A program made the position numbers and the translations under genes. Below, piece after piece: positions 1-9,511 of a stretch of DNA of 64,000 nt. Origin of the DNA: Plantago ovata (taxonomy: Eukaryota > Streptophyta > Magnoliopsida > Lamiales > Plantaginaceae). The notes below the pieces were generated by a model. The model made no database searches, was not told where the DNA came from, and worked only from the letters and a program-made list of their open reading frames with translations. The stretch spans positions 20,661,566 to 20,725,565 of the forward strand of contig CM051458.1 of the NCBI GenBank assembly GCA_028274465.1. The letters are read 5' to 3'. Each line of letters begins with the position of its first letter. The first letter of the stretch is position 1.

Positions 1-900
1 GATGGGTATTCCGCAATACTTAAGACCACTAATTGTGGTTGACGGGGATATTTCGCAATAGTTTGAAACACTAGTTTTGTTTGACAAGCCTCTTCGCAAT
101 AATTTAGAACATTAATTCCGTTCAGCGGATCTATTCACTAATACTTTAAAACACGAACTATAGAACATTAGATGTGGCCAGGTGCTCTATCCCGCAATAC
201 TTTAGAAAACAAGATACGTTCGACAGGTTTATTTGTCAATACTGTAGAACACTAATTGTGACCAACAAGTATATTTTACAATACTTTAGAACACTAATTA
301 TTTTGTACGGGTCTGTTACACAATACTTTAGAATACTAATTGCGTTCGACATGTCTATTCAGATTAATTTAGAACATTAATTGCATTTCACAAGTCTATT
401 TGGCAATACTGAACTATATTTGACGAGTATTCCACAATACTTTAGACCACTAATTGCGGTCTACGGCGCTATTCCGTAATACTTTAAAGCACTAATTGTG
501 TTCAACATGTCTATTCTACACTTTACAAAACTAATTGTGTTAGACGGGTCTATCTGGTATTAAATTAGAACACTAATTGTATTTGACTGCTCTATTTGTA
601 AATATGTTAGAACACTAATTGCATTGGATGTATCTATTTGAAAATATGTTAGAGCATTAACTGCGTTTCACATGTCTATTTTGCAATACGTTAGAGCATT
701 AACTACGTTCCACATGTATATTTTGCAATACGTTAGAACACTAATTGCGTTCGACGGATCTATTCTGCAATACTTCATAACATTAACTCTGTTCGACGGG
801 CCTATTTCACAATAATGTAGAACATTAACCGTGTAATAATTTGGAACACTAATTGTGTTCGACAGATCTATTCCATAATAATTTAGCATTATTATCATAT
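1..900. repeat. Degenerate 42-bp minisatellite
   Basis: The motif 'caatactttagaacactaatt' (in variants), followed by 'gcgttcgacgggtctatt', recurs through the stretch. I measure spacings of 42, 42 and 41 bp between GAACACTAATT-like marks at 247, 289, 331 and 372. Units are diverged from each other, so the array looks old. The 'TTCGACGGG' core also forms one arm of the terminal palindrome at 991-1009, which ties the array to the Helitron end. Short open frames across it (for example on + near 174-380 and on - near 668-898) only reflect the repeat. Confidence 0.85.
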
Positions 901-990
901 TTGATGAGACTATTCAGTAAACATTTTTAATAAAATGAGATAATTGTTAATTTAATTGATTTTTATTTATTATTTGTAAATTTATTATTT

Positions 991-1020
991 CCCGTCGAAA
1001 TTCGACGGGTTATTTACTAG
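991..1020 (+). other. Helitron 3' hairpin and CTAG terminus
   Basis: Perfect 9-bp arms CCCGTCGAA / TTCGACGGG around a single A, then TTATTTA and CTAG, with T as the next base. This is the sequence basis for calling the Helitron end. Confidence 0.6.
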
Positions 1021-1104
1021 TATGATAAATAAATGAAATGGTGCAACTCTAACGGGATGCCCAAAATGATAAAATTGTGCAACTATTTCAGGACGGAGGG
1101 AGTA
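1021..1104. mobile_element. Stowaway-like MITE end (fragment)
   Basis: The end 'GGACGGAGGGAGTA' at about 1091-1104 matches the well-known Stowaway/Tc1-mariner MITE terminus (CTCCCTCCGTCC with a TA target site) read in reverse. The inner part, 'cccaaaatgataaaattgtgcaac', resembles the subterminal part of such MITEs. No matching left inverted repeat is present, so this is a one-ended fragment or a relic. Confidence 0.4.
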
Positions 1105-1327
1105 TATCAACTTCTCTTGTTTTTTTTTAATGAATGGTGCAAATATATTAAACGGAAAAAGAGTACAAAGAGTATACAAAAGCAATGAACAGCGTAGACT
1201 CACAGATGCTAACTAACCCAAACTACTAGAGAACGTAGCTTGGTTGCAACCGCGGGCCTCGTTAAAACCCAATCACGGAAAAACCCATTGGGAAAAACCC
1301 GTGCCTGGGAAAAAGAGTGCCTGAGCG

Positions 1328-4300
1328 TTAATGTTGCGGGAACCTATAATAGGGAAGACCAAACATGTCCCTAAATACAAGACTACAAACACTAGCGGGA
1401 GCGGTAACCCAAAAGCCATCCGTCGCCAAATTGGAGAGAGCATCCGCAACGGAATTGCCTTCCCTATAAATATGAGAGACCTTGAACTCCATAGCGTTTA
1501 GACACTCCAGAATTTGTAGCCACTGATTTCTGTACTTCCAAGGAACCTGCGAAGAACGAGTGCTGAGCAGATTGACAACATAGCTAGAGTCAGATTCCAG
1601 CCATAAATGGTGCCATCCACGAGAGAAAGCAATCAAGATAGCATGCATAGACGTAATTAACTCAGCCTCAAATGCGAAAAGGCAGCCCACGTGACGAACA
1701 AAGCACCCCAGAACAACACCACTCGAGTCTCGAAAGACTCCCGCTGCCGTAGAGTCACCCGGCGCCCCCATAGAGCTCCCATCTGTATTGCATTTAACCC
1801 AACCATGGTCTGGGGGATACCAACGCACCTCAATGATATCCCGAAACCTCCTAGGGCAGCCTTTAATACGGAAAGAGTGCAAAACCTGAAGATCACTCTG
1901 AGAGTTGGACATCACTCCAAGAGAAAAACAGTCCGCCTCCCCAACTAAACTCCAGATCGAAAGAAGAATAGCATGTTTGGAAATTACTATGTTCTCAAAC
2001 AGAAACCGATTCCTGGCCGTCCACAAAGCCCAACAGGTGGTGATAAAAGTGAGCTTCCAAATCGACAGAACCTGCGGCCTAAAAGTGAAGCTCATAGAAT
2101 ATAACAAAAACTCACCAAATCTAGAGAAACATCTAAAAGGCACCTGAAATAAATCAAAAATAGGCTGCCGAAACATAATAGCAAAAGAACAAGAAACCAA
2201 GAAATGATGGTGACAATCTAAATCATCAAAGCAAAAGATACAAACGGAGGGGCCAATGAAACCACGAGTCTGGATCTTCTCCCAAGTTGGAAGAGAGCCA
2301 TGAACCGCTTTCCAAACCATAGTTGAACGGCTAGGAGGGATAAACGAAGACCAGATCCAAGAGCCCCACGTAGCTTCCAGATAATGCTCTCTAAAGAAAT
2401 GATATGCAGCTTTTGAGGAAATCGCACCATCCAAAGTCTCAGTCCAAATGCATTTGTCAGAATCCATGGGTGCAAGATGGTAATACAAAACATCCTGAGT
2501 AACTGCTGGGAAGGCAGCCCTAAACGAGTCAGAAATTAACCAACCCAATGGAGTCCAGTAATCACTTATTGTGAACTCAAAGTGCGATCGTAGGTGATCC
2601 AGAATACCTACACGGTCAGCAATAATGTAGCCTAGCCAGTTGTCAAGCCAAAAATGAATGGTAGAACCTTGAGAAACCAACCACCGAGTGGAAGAAGCAA
2701 GTTTAGGCAAACAATCTCAAAAACCTAACCAGATAGACGAAGTAACATAGGAGCGCAACTGGCTGCCCCGAAGAAACTTGTGACGAAAAACCTCCAAGTA
2801 AGGGATCTTAGCCACCCATATATCCCACGTGAGCCTTGAGAGATAGCTTAAATTTGCTGCAAACAAAGAGCATAATCCCAAACCGCCCTCCAGCTTGGGT
2901 GCACAACACTTCTTCCAAGAGACTGAAACAATAGCTTTCTTAAGAATATTGCCCGTGAAAACAAAATTCCTTATGCTAGCTTCCATGCGTTTAAGTAAAG
3001 AGACCGGCCAGCGATAGATCATCATGGAATGAACAAAGGCGCCCTGAATCACAGATTGAACAAGGCAAACCCGACCAGCCATAGAGAGGGACGAACCTTT
3101 CCACTTGCTGAACTTTGAGATTATAGAGTGAGCAAGTGCCTGGAGATGCCGAACCCGAGGAGCTCCTCTGAACAAAGGGACGCCGAGATAAGTGAAAGGA
3201 AGACTACCCTCCACAATTCCCAATAATCTACACATCCTTAAACGGCGTGCACGAGATATGTAGGTGCTAAAATAATCCTGAGACTTCTGGGGATTGAAGA
3301 CATGGCCCGACCAAGCTGCATATTGTGTGAAAATTCGAAGGAGAGCTCGGCAATTAGCTTGTGTCGCCCTACAAAAAACAATTACATCATCTGCATATAA
3401 AAGATGAGAGGGAAAGGAAATATTTCGACCAAGAAAAAGACTAGAGAGCTCCCCTGAGTCGGCTGCCCTTGCAATCATCTTGCTCAAAACTTCTTCCGCC
3501 ACACAAAAAAGCAAAGGGGATAAAGGGTCCCTTTGACGCACTCCTTGCGAACAACTAAAGTATCCCTCAGGAGCCCCGTTGATCAAAATAGAAAGCTTGG
3601 CAGAGTGAAGCAAATAATCAATCCAAGCGACAAAAGTTGGAGAGAAACCGAGAAGCGACAGAACTCGAAGAAGAAAAGACCAGCGAAGAGTGTCAAAAGC
3701 TTAACGAATGTCAACTTTTAAAATCAAGTTCCCGTTCGAGCATCTACGTCCAAGACCATTAACTCCTTCAGAGGCTAGTGCAATACAATCATGGATACGT
3801 CTTCCAGGGATAAAACCAAACTGATGGAAAGAAAGAGTAGCAGAAAGAATAGGACCTAACCTGTCCGCTAAAATCTTCGTAATGATCTTGTACAAAAAAT
3901 TGCCAAGAACAATAGGGCGATAATCCTCAATGCGAACCGCATCTTGCACCTTTGGAATTAAAGTGACAAAGCTAGAATTTAGCCTGAAAGGGAAGGAACC
4001 ATGCACAAAGAAAGCACGAATCGCCGCACAAGTTTCAGGACCAATGATATGCCACATTGACTGATAGAAACGACCACCAAATCCGTCCGGACCAGGAGCA
4101 CTATCCGGGGACATACCAAACACCACATTGCGAATATCCTCCTCCATGGGGACCATAAGTAACTGCTGATTCTGCTCATTTGTAATAACCGGATGAATGA
4201 CACCCTCCAAGCCATCGAAGGAACTAGAAGCCGCTGGATTCTGCGTAAAAAGTTGCTCATAGTAAGCAATAATATGATTCTTAATGGCTGTCGCATCATG

Positions 4301-5457
4301 AGACAAATCCTCCCCAATACGTAGAATAGAAATTCCCATCTTCCCTTGGCGAATCTTTAAAGAGCGATGAAAGAAGCTCGTGTTCCTGTCACCATCTTTG
4401 AGCCAAGAAGCTCAACATTTTTGACGCAAGAAAATTGATTCTTGATGCAACACCTCATTTAGCTTACGCAATGCCACCAGCTCCTGACCATGGAAAACAT
4501 GCGGTGAATCAGAGGAAGCTAGAAGTTGTTGAATCCCCTCCAATTCAGTCTTAGCCTTAGTGATGCGAACTTTAATATCACCAAAAACAGTGAGATTCCA
4601 CTCCCTTAAAGAAGTTTTCAGCCTCTTAAGCTTCCGCTGAACCAAGGAACAAGCCCCCATCGCAGTCAACGGCGAATTCCAAGATTGCTTTATTAAATCC
4701 TCACAAGCTTTGTGTGAAAGCCACATTACCTGGAATCTAAAAGGGCGAGGCTTCGAGATAACACCCAACGGAGAGCAACCAAGGAAAAGGGGGCTATGAT
4801 CAGAGCAAGCTCTTAAACCCACCTTAACATTCACCGCCTACCAACGGTCAATAAAACTTTGCGTAGCTAGGACACGGTCTATACGAGTTTCCAGATAACC
4901 ATGAGAGAAACGATGATTAGACCAGGTGAAGAAAGGTCCCACACTAGGTAAATCCAGGAAATCACCATCATTAATGAAGGACTGAAAATCCCATGTTTCA
5001 ACACGGGAAGGGCTACCAGCCGAGCGTTCATGCGCCCCAACGACCGCATTAAAATCACCAAGTAAACACACCGGAAGCCCTTGAATAGACAACAAATCCT
5101 TCCATAAAGTTCGACGACCAATATAATCAGAATGACCATGAATGAAAGCTAAAATGAAATCACAATGCAACCAATTAACTTTAATAACCACATATTGCGA
5201 AGAAGAGAAAATGATAGAGGAACCCGTAATAGAAGCTTCCTCTAGAACCCAAATGTTAGGTAAACTATTATTGCGAACATTTGCACCAAGGAACCGCAAA
5301 CCCAAAGAACTCCAGAAAGAATCCAAAATTTGAGAGGAGGGAATCTTAGGCTCCACTAAAGCAAGCCATCGTGGACGAAAAGATAGTACATGATGACGTA
5401 ACATGTTCTGAGAATCAATGTTCCCAAACCTCGAATATTCCAAAAGAGATCATTCAT
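1328..5457 (-). pseudogene. LINE ORF2: endonuclease, reverse transcriptase, RNase H (broken)
   Basis: The start is taken as ATG at 5457-5455, reading MNDLFWNIRG, the usual opening of the L1 APE endonuclease. The frame slips once just after WNIRG. From 5443 to 1328 one frame carries the whole protein, interrupted by four in-frame stops (4838, 4412, 3701 and 2717). Endonuclease marks are LLGDFNAV and the C-terminal IDRVL. The RT shows 'GPDGF', 'FIPGRRI', 'PLSPLLF' and the catalytic LLYADD near 3385. Next comes a Cys/His zf-RVT region (CIFCF ... HHHFLVSC), then an RNase H domain near 1330-1800 with NTDGS, FEAEL, LESDS and 'REGNSVADALSN'. The stop at 3701 falls inside the RT motif around VDIR-AFD. 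RNase H at the C-terminus is typical of one group of plant L1 elements. Confidence 0.9.
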
Positions 5458-7137
5458 TTGGAACCCGTTGAAGCTACTTGCTTAGGAGCAGGGGAATGTC
5501 CAGCTAAAATCCGATTGGTGAGATCCAGATTAACATCATCATCATCTTCTAATTCACCCCATTTAGCTCCCGCCACAATTTCCATAGCTTTCAAAGCGTC
5601 TAGAGATGGAAGATGGGCACTGGAGGCACGGGGCGCACTGCCTGACGCGTGGGGCGAACCGCCCCTCATGTCAAGAGATGGAAGAAGTGTACTGGAGGCA
5701 TGGGGCGCACCGCCTGGGGTGGGGGGCTGTTCGCCTCCCACAACCAGTGAGCTGGTCGCTCCCCTTTCCCCTAGATTACCAACAGCAGAATCCGAAATCG
5801 CATGATCAAGTTGCACCGGAGGATGGGAGCCTTGTGTATCACGAGACAAAATAGACGTTGGTAGATTGGCAGCCTCCTCCCTTGGGGCCTCATCCTCCGA
5901 AATAGAACCAACACCGCAAAGCTATTCTTCTCCACCAACGCATTTACAGCCGGAAGTGCTGACCTTTTGGGCAAGGGGACATCTCGCCGAGGGACAAAAC
6001 GAGAAGCATTAGCAACCGAAGTCGAAGAAGGACGCCAAACCAGACCAGCAGCTTGCGTACGGCCAGAAACAGTAGAGGCCGGATTATTACCCCTCGAAGT
6101 AGAGGAACTAGGAATACTGACAATGTTCGAACTAGGTGAAGCGTTACTAATTGCCGGAGTTGCAACACGAGTAGAAGAAGTTGTAGCGCCACCAATATTA
6201 GCACGAGAAGAAGCATGAACAACGTCAGCTGTAGAATCTGGCATAGCATTATCCGAACGGGGAGATGAAGGAGTGGAACTGGGAGCCCCAGTATCTTTGT
6301 TCCTATTGCAAGCTTCAGTTGCATGACCAACCGCTTGGCAAGTAATACAAAACGCAGGCAGCTCCTCATAAAAAGCTTCAATCCAAATATCACCTGAAGG
6401 AGTTTCAAGTTGAATCTGATAATCCAAAGGTTGGGAGAGATCAACTTCCACCAGAACCTTAACATAATTCCCAAAACAACGATCCAACGAGGCCTTATCC
6501 AGCCGAATTGGAGTACCAAGAGCCGCTGCCAATGACATAATAACAGAATTGTGATGATGCTCATAAAGCAGACCATATAAACGTACCCAAACACGCACAC
6601 ATGTGGATGTTGTTTTGCCAGGAACAAAATTAGGGACCCAAGGCTGCAAATATAAATTCCCTGGCGAAAGCTTCCAAATTGTCGAACCCAAAAATTGAGT
6701 CCCTTGTGACAGTAGAGTAAAACTGGAAAACAAAATATCCCAAGCCGATCGAAAGCATAGACCAGGCATCGGTGTTCTAAAGCTTTTTCAAAGCCTCACG
6801 CAAATCATGAAATTTCCAAGGCGTAGAGCCCTTGGGCAGAATCAACCTCCCAATAAACGAAGTAGATGAGCAATTAGTAATCTGTTCCTTATAGAAATCA
6901 TCATGTAATTAACAGAAAGAGTCGTACCTTTGCGAACCGGTTCAAAAGTCGGGCCCGGAAGAGCCCACAATGGCCGGTTCGGAATAGTTTGATGAGCAGG
7001 AGGATCATTCGGCCTTGGAGCAGCATGAACCCTTGGGAAGAGACCACCACCTCTGCAAAGGAAGATGCCGATGGTGTAATGGTGGTCGGAGATCCATTGA
7101 GTGCAGAAAGCTCCGGGAATAGAGCAGCCACCTCCAT
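5454..7137 (-). pseudogene. LINE ORF1: nucleic-acid-binding protein with CCHC knuckle (broken)
   Basis: The likely start is ATG at 7137 (MEVAALFPELSALNG). The reading continues in pieces across several frames (at least three or four shifts): 'PNRPLWALPGPTFEPVRKG', then a DUF4283-like part ('SFIGRLILPKG', 'HDLREALKKL'), then the long open stretch 6769-5771 with 'VWVRLYGLL' and a CCHC zinc knuckle CITCQAVGHATEAC near 6350-6310. The last part reads 5849-5454, with 'WGELEDDDDVNLDLTNRI' and a TGA stop at 5456-5454. DUF4283 plus a CCHC knuckle is usual for ORF1 of plant LINEs, which coats the RNA. The stop overlaps the ORF2 start as ATGA. A 24-residue repeat lies near the C-terminus. Confidence 0.8.
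5600..5745 (-). repeat. 72-bp in-frame tandem repeat in LINE ORF1
   Basis: 'agagatgg' plus following bases recurs at 5602 and 5674, a period of 72 bp or 24 codons, so the frame is kept. The encoded units read 'APHASSTLLPSLD' and 'APRASSAHLPSLD' with G/P-rich linkers. The GC-rich part of the first unit contains GGGGCGAACCGCCCC at 5651-5665; looser versions (GGGGCGCAC-GCC) lie at about 5630 and 5702. Confidence 0.75.
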
Positions 7138-7562
7138 GGAAGGGTTTGAAGAAAAATAAAAGATCGATCGGAAAACTACACAGTGCGCGTGCGGGCCCCA
7201 AATCAGGCGTACTTGGTGTCGATAGAAAGCTCTTGAAGAGAGGAATCCAAAGAGCCAGTGCGTGTAAACAACGAAGCCACCGTCGGAGACTGGCGGCCGG
7301 AAAACGGCGACTGCAGAATTAGGTCATCTCGAAATCGGAAACTACGTACAGGTCGCGTCCGGTGTCCAAAACGGGCAAACTTGGTACGGATGGATAGCCC
7401 TTGAAGAGACTAAGAGAATGGACTGTCGCGTGAGAGTGACAATGCCACCGTCGGAGACTGGTGGCCGGAATACGGGAACGGCAGAATTAGGATATCTCCT
7501 AAAATTTAGGAGAGAAATTTCAAAAAATCCCCCGAAGATACGAATGAGTTCATCACAACAAA
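7138..7562 (-). promoter_or_regulatory. LINE 5' UTR with two tandem 168-bp modules
   Basis: 'gccaccgtcggagactgg' begins at 7276 and again at 7444, 168 bp apart. The flanking sequence ('acttggt...gatag...ctcttgaagag') is repeated in the same order. Tandem 5' UTR modules in L1 elements (mouse L1 monomers, for example) are known internal promoters. The same role here is inference. The TSD at 7563 directly follows the outer module. Confidence 0.6.
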
Positions 7563-7574
7563 AACTTCTCTTGT

Positions 7575-7972
7575 AATGCTACTTGTGAAACTTCTCTTGT
7601 TTATCACAACAAAAACTTCCCACAATTAAGTTGATTTTCCACATCAATTTTTGTTCAACAATACCACTAGATTATCTAATTGAATTTCGCGAGCCTGTAG
7701 GAAAAAAAGGTAGAAGGTATAAATAAAATCCTATTTTTCCCCACCCTAATCATTATTACCGTTTTCCCTGTATCATCAACTCTTTTGTAAAATAAGTCTA
7801 ACCGCTTCCACCGTTAAAAATTCTCTCTCTCTAGAAAATGCTCTCGCCTAATAGACAAAGTCCTTCCACCGCTTCCACCGTTAAAAAATCTTCTGATCAA
7901 TCTTCTGGTTGGGTAAATTATTAAGTCCTTCTAATGTATTCTAGGGCGATCCTCTTGACTTTAGCCTCCTGC
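7575..7972. other. AT-rich intergenic stretch, no gene seen
   Basis: No coding signal. A second 'aaacttctcttgt' lies at 7588-7600. A short direct repeat 'accgcttccaccgttaaaaa' occurs near 7800 and 7868, separated by a CT-rich tract. Nothing else is recognisable before the gap. Confidence 0.6.
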
Positions 7973-8072
7973 NNNNNNNNNNNNNNNNNNNNNNNNNNNN
8001 NNNNNNNNNNNNNNNNNNNNNNNNNNNNNNNNNNNNNNNNNNNNNNNNNNNNNNNNNNNNNNNNNNNNNNNN
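7973..8072. other. Assembly gap (100 N)
   Basis: Exactly 100 N, the convention for a gap of unknown size. It cuts off the rest of the CACTA element to its right. Confidence 0.98.
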
Positions 8073-8233
8073 AGCGACGGATAATATTAACCGTCTCTTT
8101 ATTTTTAGCGACGCCACTTTTCGCGACTTCCTATTTAGCGATGGGCTTTCCGTCGCTATTGGTGTTTAGCGACGGATCGTTAACATATAGCGACGGATGC
8201 TATCCGTCGCTAAAATCAGTTTTCCTTGTAGTG
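8073..8233. mobile_element. Terminal region of a CACTA (En/Spm-like) DNA transposon
   Basis: The right edge reads '...tttccttgtagtg', the reverse complement of CACTACAAGGAAA, the CACTA-type terminal inverted repeat. Inward lie several subterminal copies of TAGCGACGG in both orientations (8073, 8107-8115, 8150, 8166, 8189, 8205), the arrangement bound by CACTA transposases. The possible 3-bp target duplication is TTT (8234-8236). The other terminus and any transposase are hidden by the gap or lost. Confidence 0.8.
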
Positions 8234-9226
8234 TTTGCACATTAAAACATGTCATGTTCACCTTTGTAGGCACATATAAAAGTAAAGACATATATGTCGT
8301 TGTCGTCTTATGCTATTTGTGTCAATCTGTAGAGCCACAAGAGCAGGACGATGGACCTATTTTCAAAAGGGCTACCCACTAATTCAACCACAAGTCGTTC
8401 AGGACCTAGAACAATGTGATCCTCTTAGTAGACATGATTAGTTCCACTATGTAATAATGTCTGAACTCCCAGCATGAGAATAGTAGTAATTCACACGATT
8501 CATTCACATGGTCCATTGATATAATCATTACTCCGTGACATGGCCAAGCTTGTATAACTTACAGATCCTTCACAGATGAATCGTAGATCGAATATAGGCA
8601 AAGGCCGTTAACCTTGTTTCCTCTACATCTTATCCAAGAATACCACTGAGTTCAAACAGAGAAATCCAGCTTCCACAAAAGGAAACTTGAGATCTGGACT
8701 TAACAACCGTATGCCGAACCAGCTTAACAAGGGAGTCGATCTTATGTCCTCCAATTACGGGGTGAGTGAATCTAGTATATCACAAACGTTCCCTTCTACG
8801 CATAATTAGATAAGCTAAGAAAACAGGACTGGAGACACACGGTGATGAACACTCCATGTAGACTTTAAGGTTACCATAACTATGCGCATTAGTCCGTACA
8901 TGTGAGAACCAGTTACGATCTATCACTTCATGATCATCGGTGACGAAACTAACTTGAACCAACTCAACTACCATGTAAAGTCTTATCCCACTGTATGCAA
9001 TCACACATGCATACCAGACTTATGGTTACCCAGATGTATGTCCGGATTTACATATAATTGTTTAAGTACTTGTAACACTGATGAATGTAAACAAGGTAAG
9101 CAAGGAATTCGAAATTACTTAATTCGTATTAATTCAGATAACCAAAACGGTTTTATTACAACGCACTAAGGTGAACTATTGCTTGACGGGCACAACTCTA
9201 CCAACACATACAAGATAACAATGACT
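8234..9226. other. Unclassified stretch, possibly an old LTR remnant
   Basis: No open frame with a recognisable domain. Wording such as 'gatccttcacagatgaatc' and 'ccatgtagactttaaggttaccataactatg' has the feel of a diverged Copia LTR of the Angela/TAR type, but I cannot find paired ends or a target duplication. Treat it as unassigned repeat-like DNA. Confidence 0.3.
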
Positions 9227-9511
9227 TGTATCGGCACCAATAAGAAATGAGATAAAGGTGAATGTGAATTGCATGTATTGAAAGAGAAGAAATATATATT
9301 GATGGAAATGGTTGTTCTGCTATTGACTTATATGTTCGTTAACTTGTTATCAAGTGCCTTACATGAAAGAATTATTTCCTTGAATATTCTCATTCCAGTA
9401 CGTATCAATAAATAGACAATACAAAGAGGAGTCCTAATTACAATACATACGGACAACTGTCCTAACACCAAAGACTATCTAATTATATACAACTAATCAT
9501 TTAATCTATCA
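9227..9511 (-). repeat. Copia-2 3' LTR (inner edge clear, outer edge uncertain)
   Basis: Reading the minus strand, the LTR opens with TGATAGATTAAATG directly after a purine tract (GACTGCGGGGGTG, reverse of 9512-9524), the expected polypurine tract. The far edge is set at TGTATCGG (reverse ...CGATACA), which gives about 285 bp, but no second LTR is available to confirm it; it could reach about 9170. Confidence 0.5.

Larger units (their letters stand above)
1..1020 (+). mobile_element. 3' part of a Helitron (rolling-circle transposon)
   Basis: The stretch ends in the layout known for Helitron 3' ends: a perfect palindrome CCCGTCGAAATTCGACGGG at 991-1009, seven bases, then CTAG at 1017-1020 followed by T. 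Helitrons are known to end in CTRR a few bases after a short hairpin and to insert between A and T. The body to the left is an AT-rich degenerate tandem repeat, and internal tandem repeats are common in non-autonomous Helitrons. No Rep/helicase coding sequence is visible, and the 5' TC end lies outside the window. The left limit of the element is therefore unknown. Confidence 0.6.
1121..7562 (-). mobile_element. Near full-length L1-type LINE with RNase H
   Basis: Minus-strand non-LTR retrotransposon of about 6.4 kb. The 3' end is an A8-9 tail (T run at 1121-1129). The 12-bp sequence AACTTCTCTTGT lies next to the tail at 1109-1120 and again at the other end at 7563-7574, with a further copy at 7589-7600; this is the target-site duplication expected from L1 target-primed reverse transcription. 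The order is a 5' UTR with duplicated module, ORF1 (zinc knuckle), ORF2 (endonuclease, reverse transcriptase, Cys-His region, RNase H), and a short 3' UTR at 1130-1327. Both reading frames are interrupted, so this copy is dead. Because the 5' end is present, the insertion was not 5'-truncated, which is less common for L1 copies. Confidence 0.9.

Noticed and set aside
1-900. CRISPR-like look of a regular ~42-bp repeat
   Set aside because: Units are contiguous and degenerate with no unique spacers, and the context is a plant genome; a minisatellite fits.
5371-6218. Plus-strand frames over LINE ORF1
   Set aside because: Shadows of the minus-strand ORF1, whose CCHC knuckle and DUF4283-like wording are clear.
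7934-8245. Frame crossing the N block
   Set aside because: Built largely on unknown bases and CACTA subterminal repeats.
8234-9226. Host gene with frames at 8780-9169
   Set aside because: Short frames without domains, splice logic or codon signal; the text looks like old LTR sequence.
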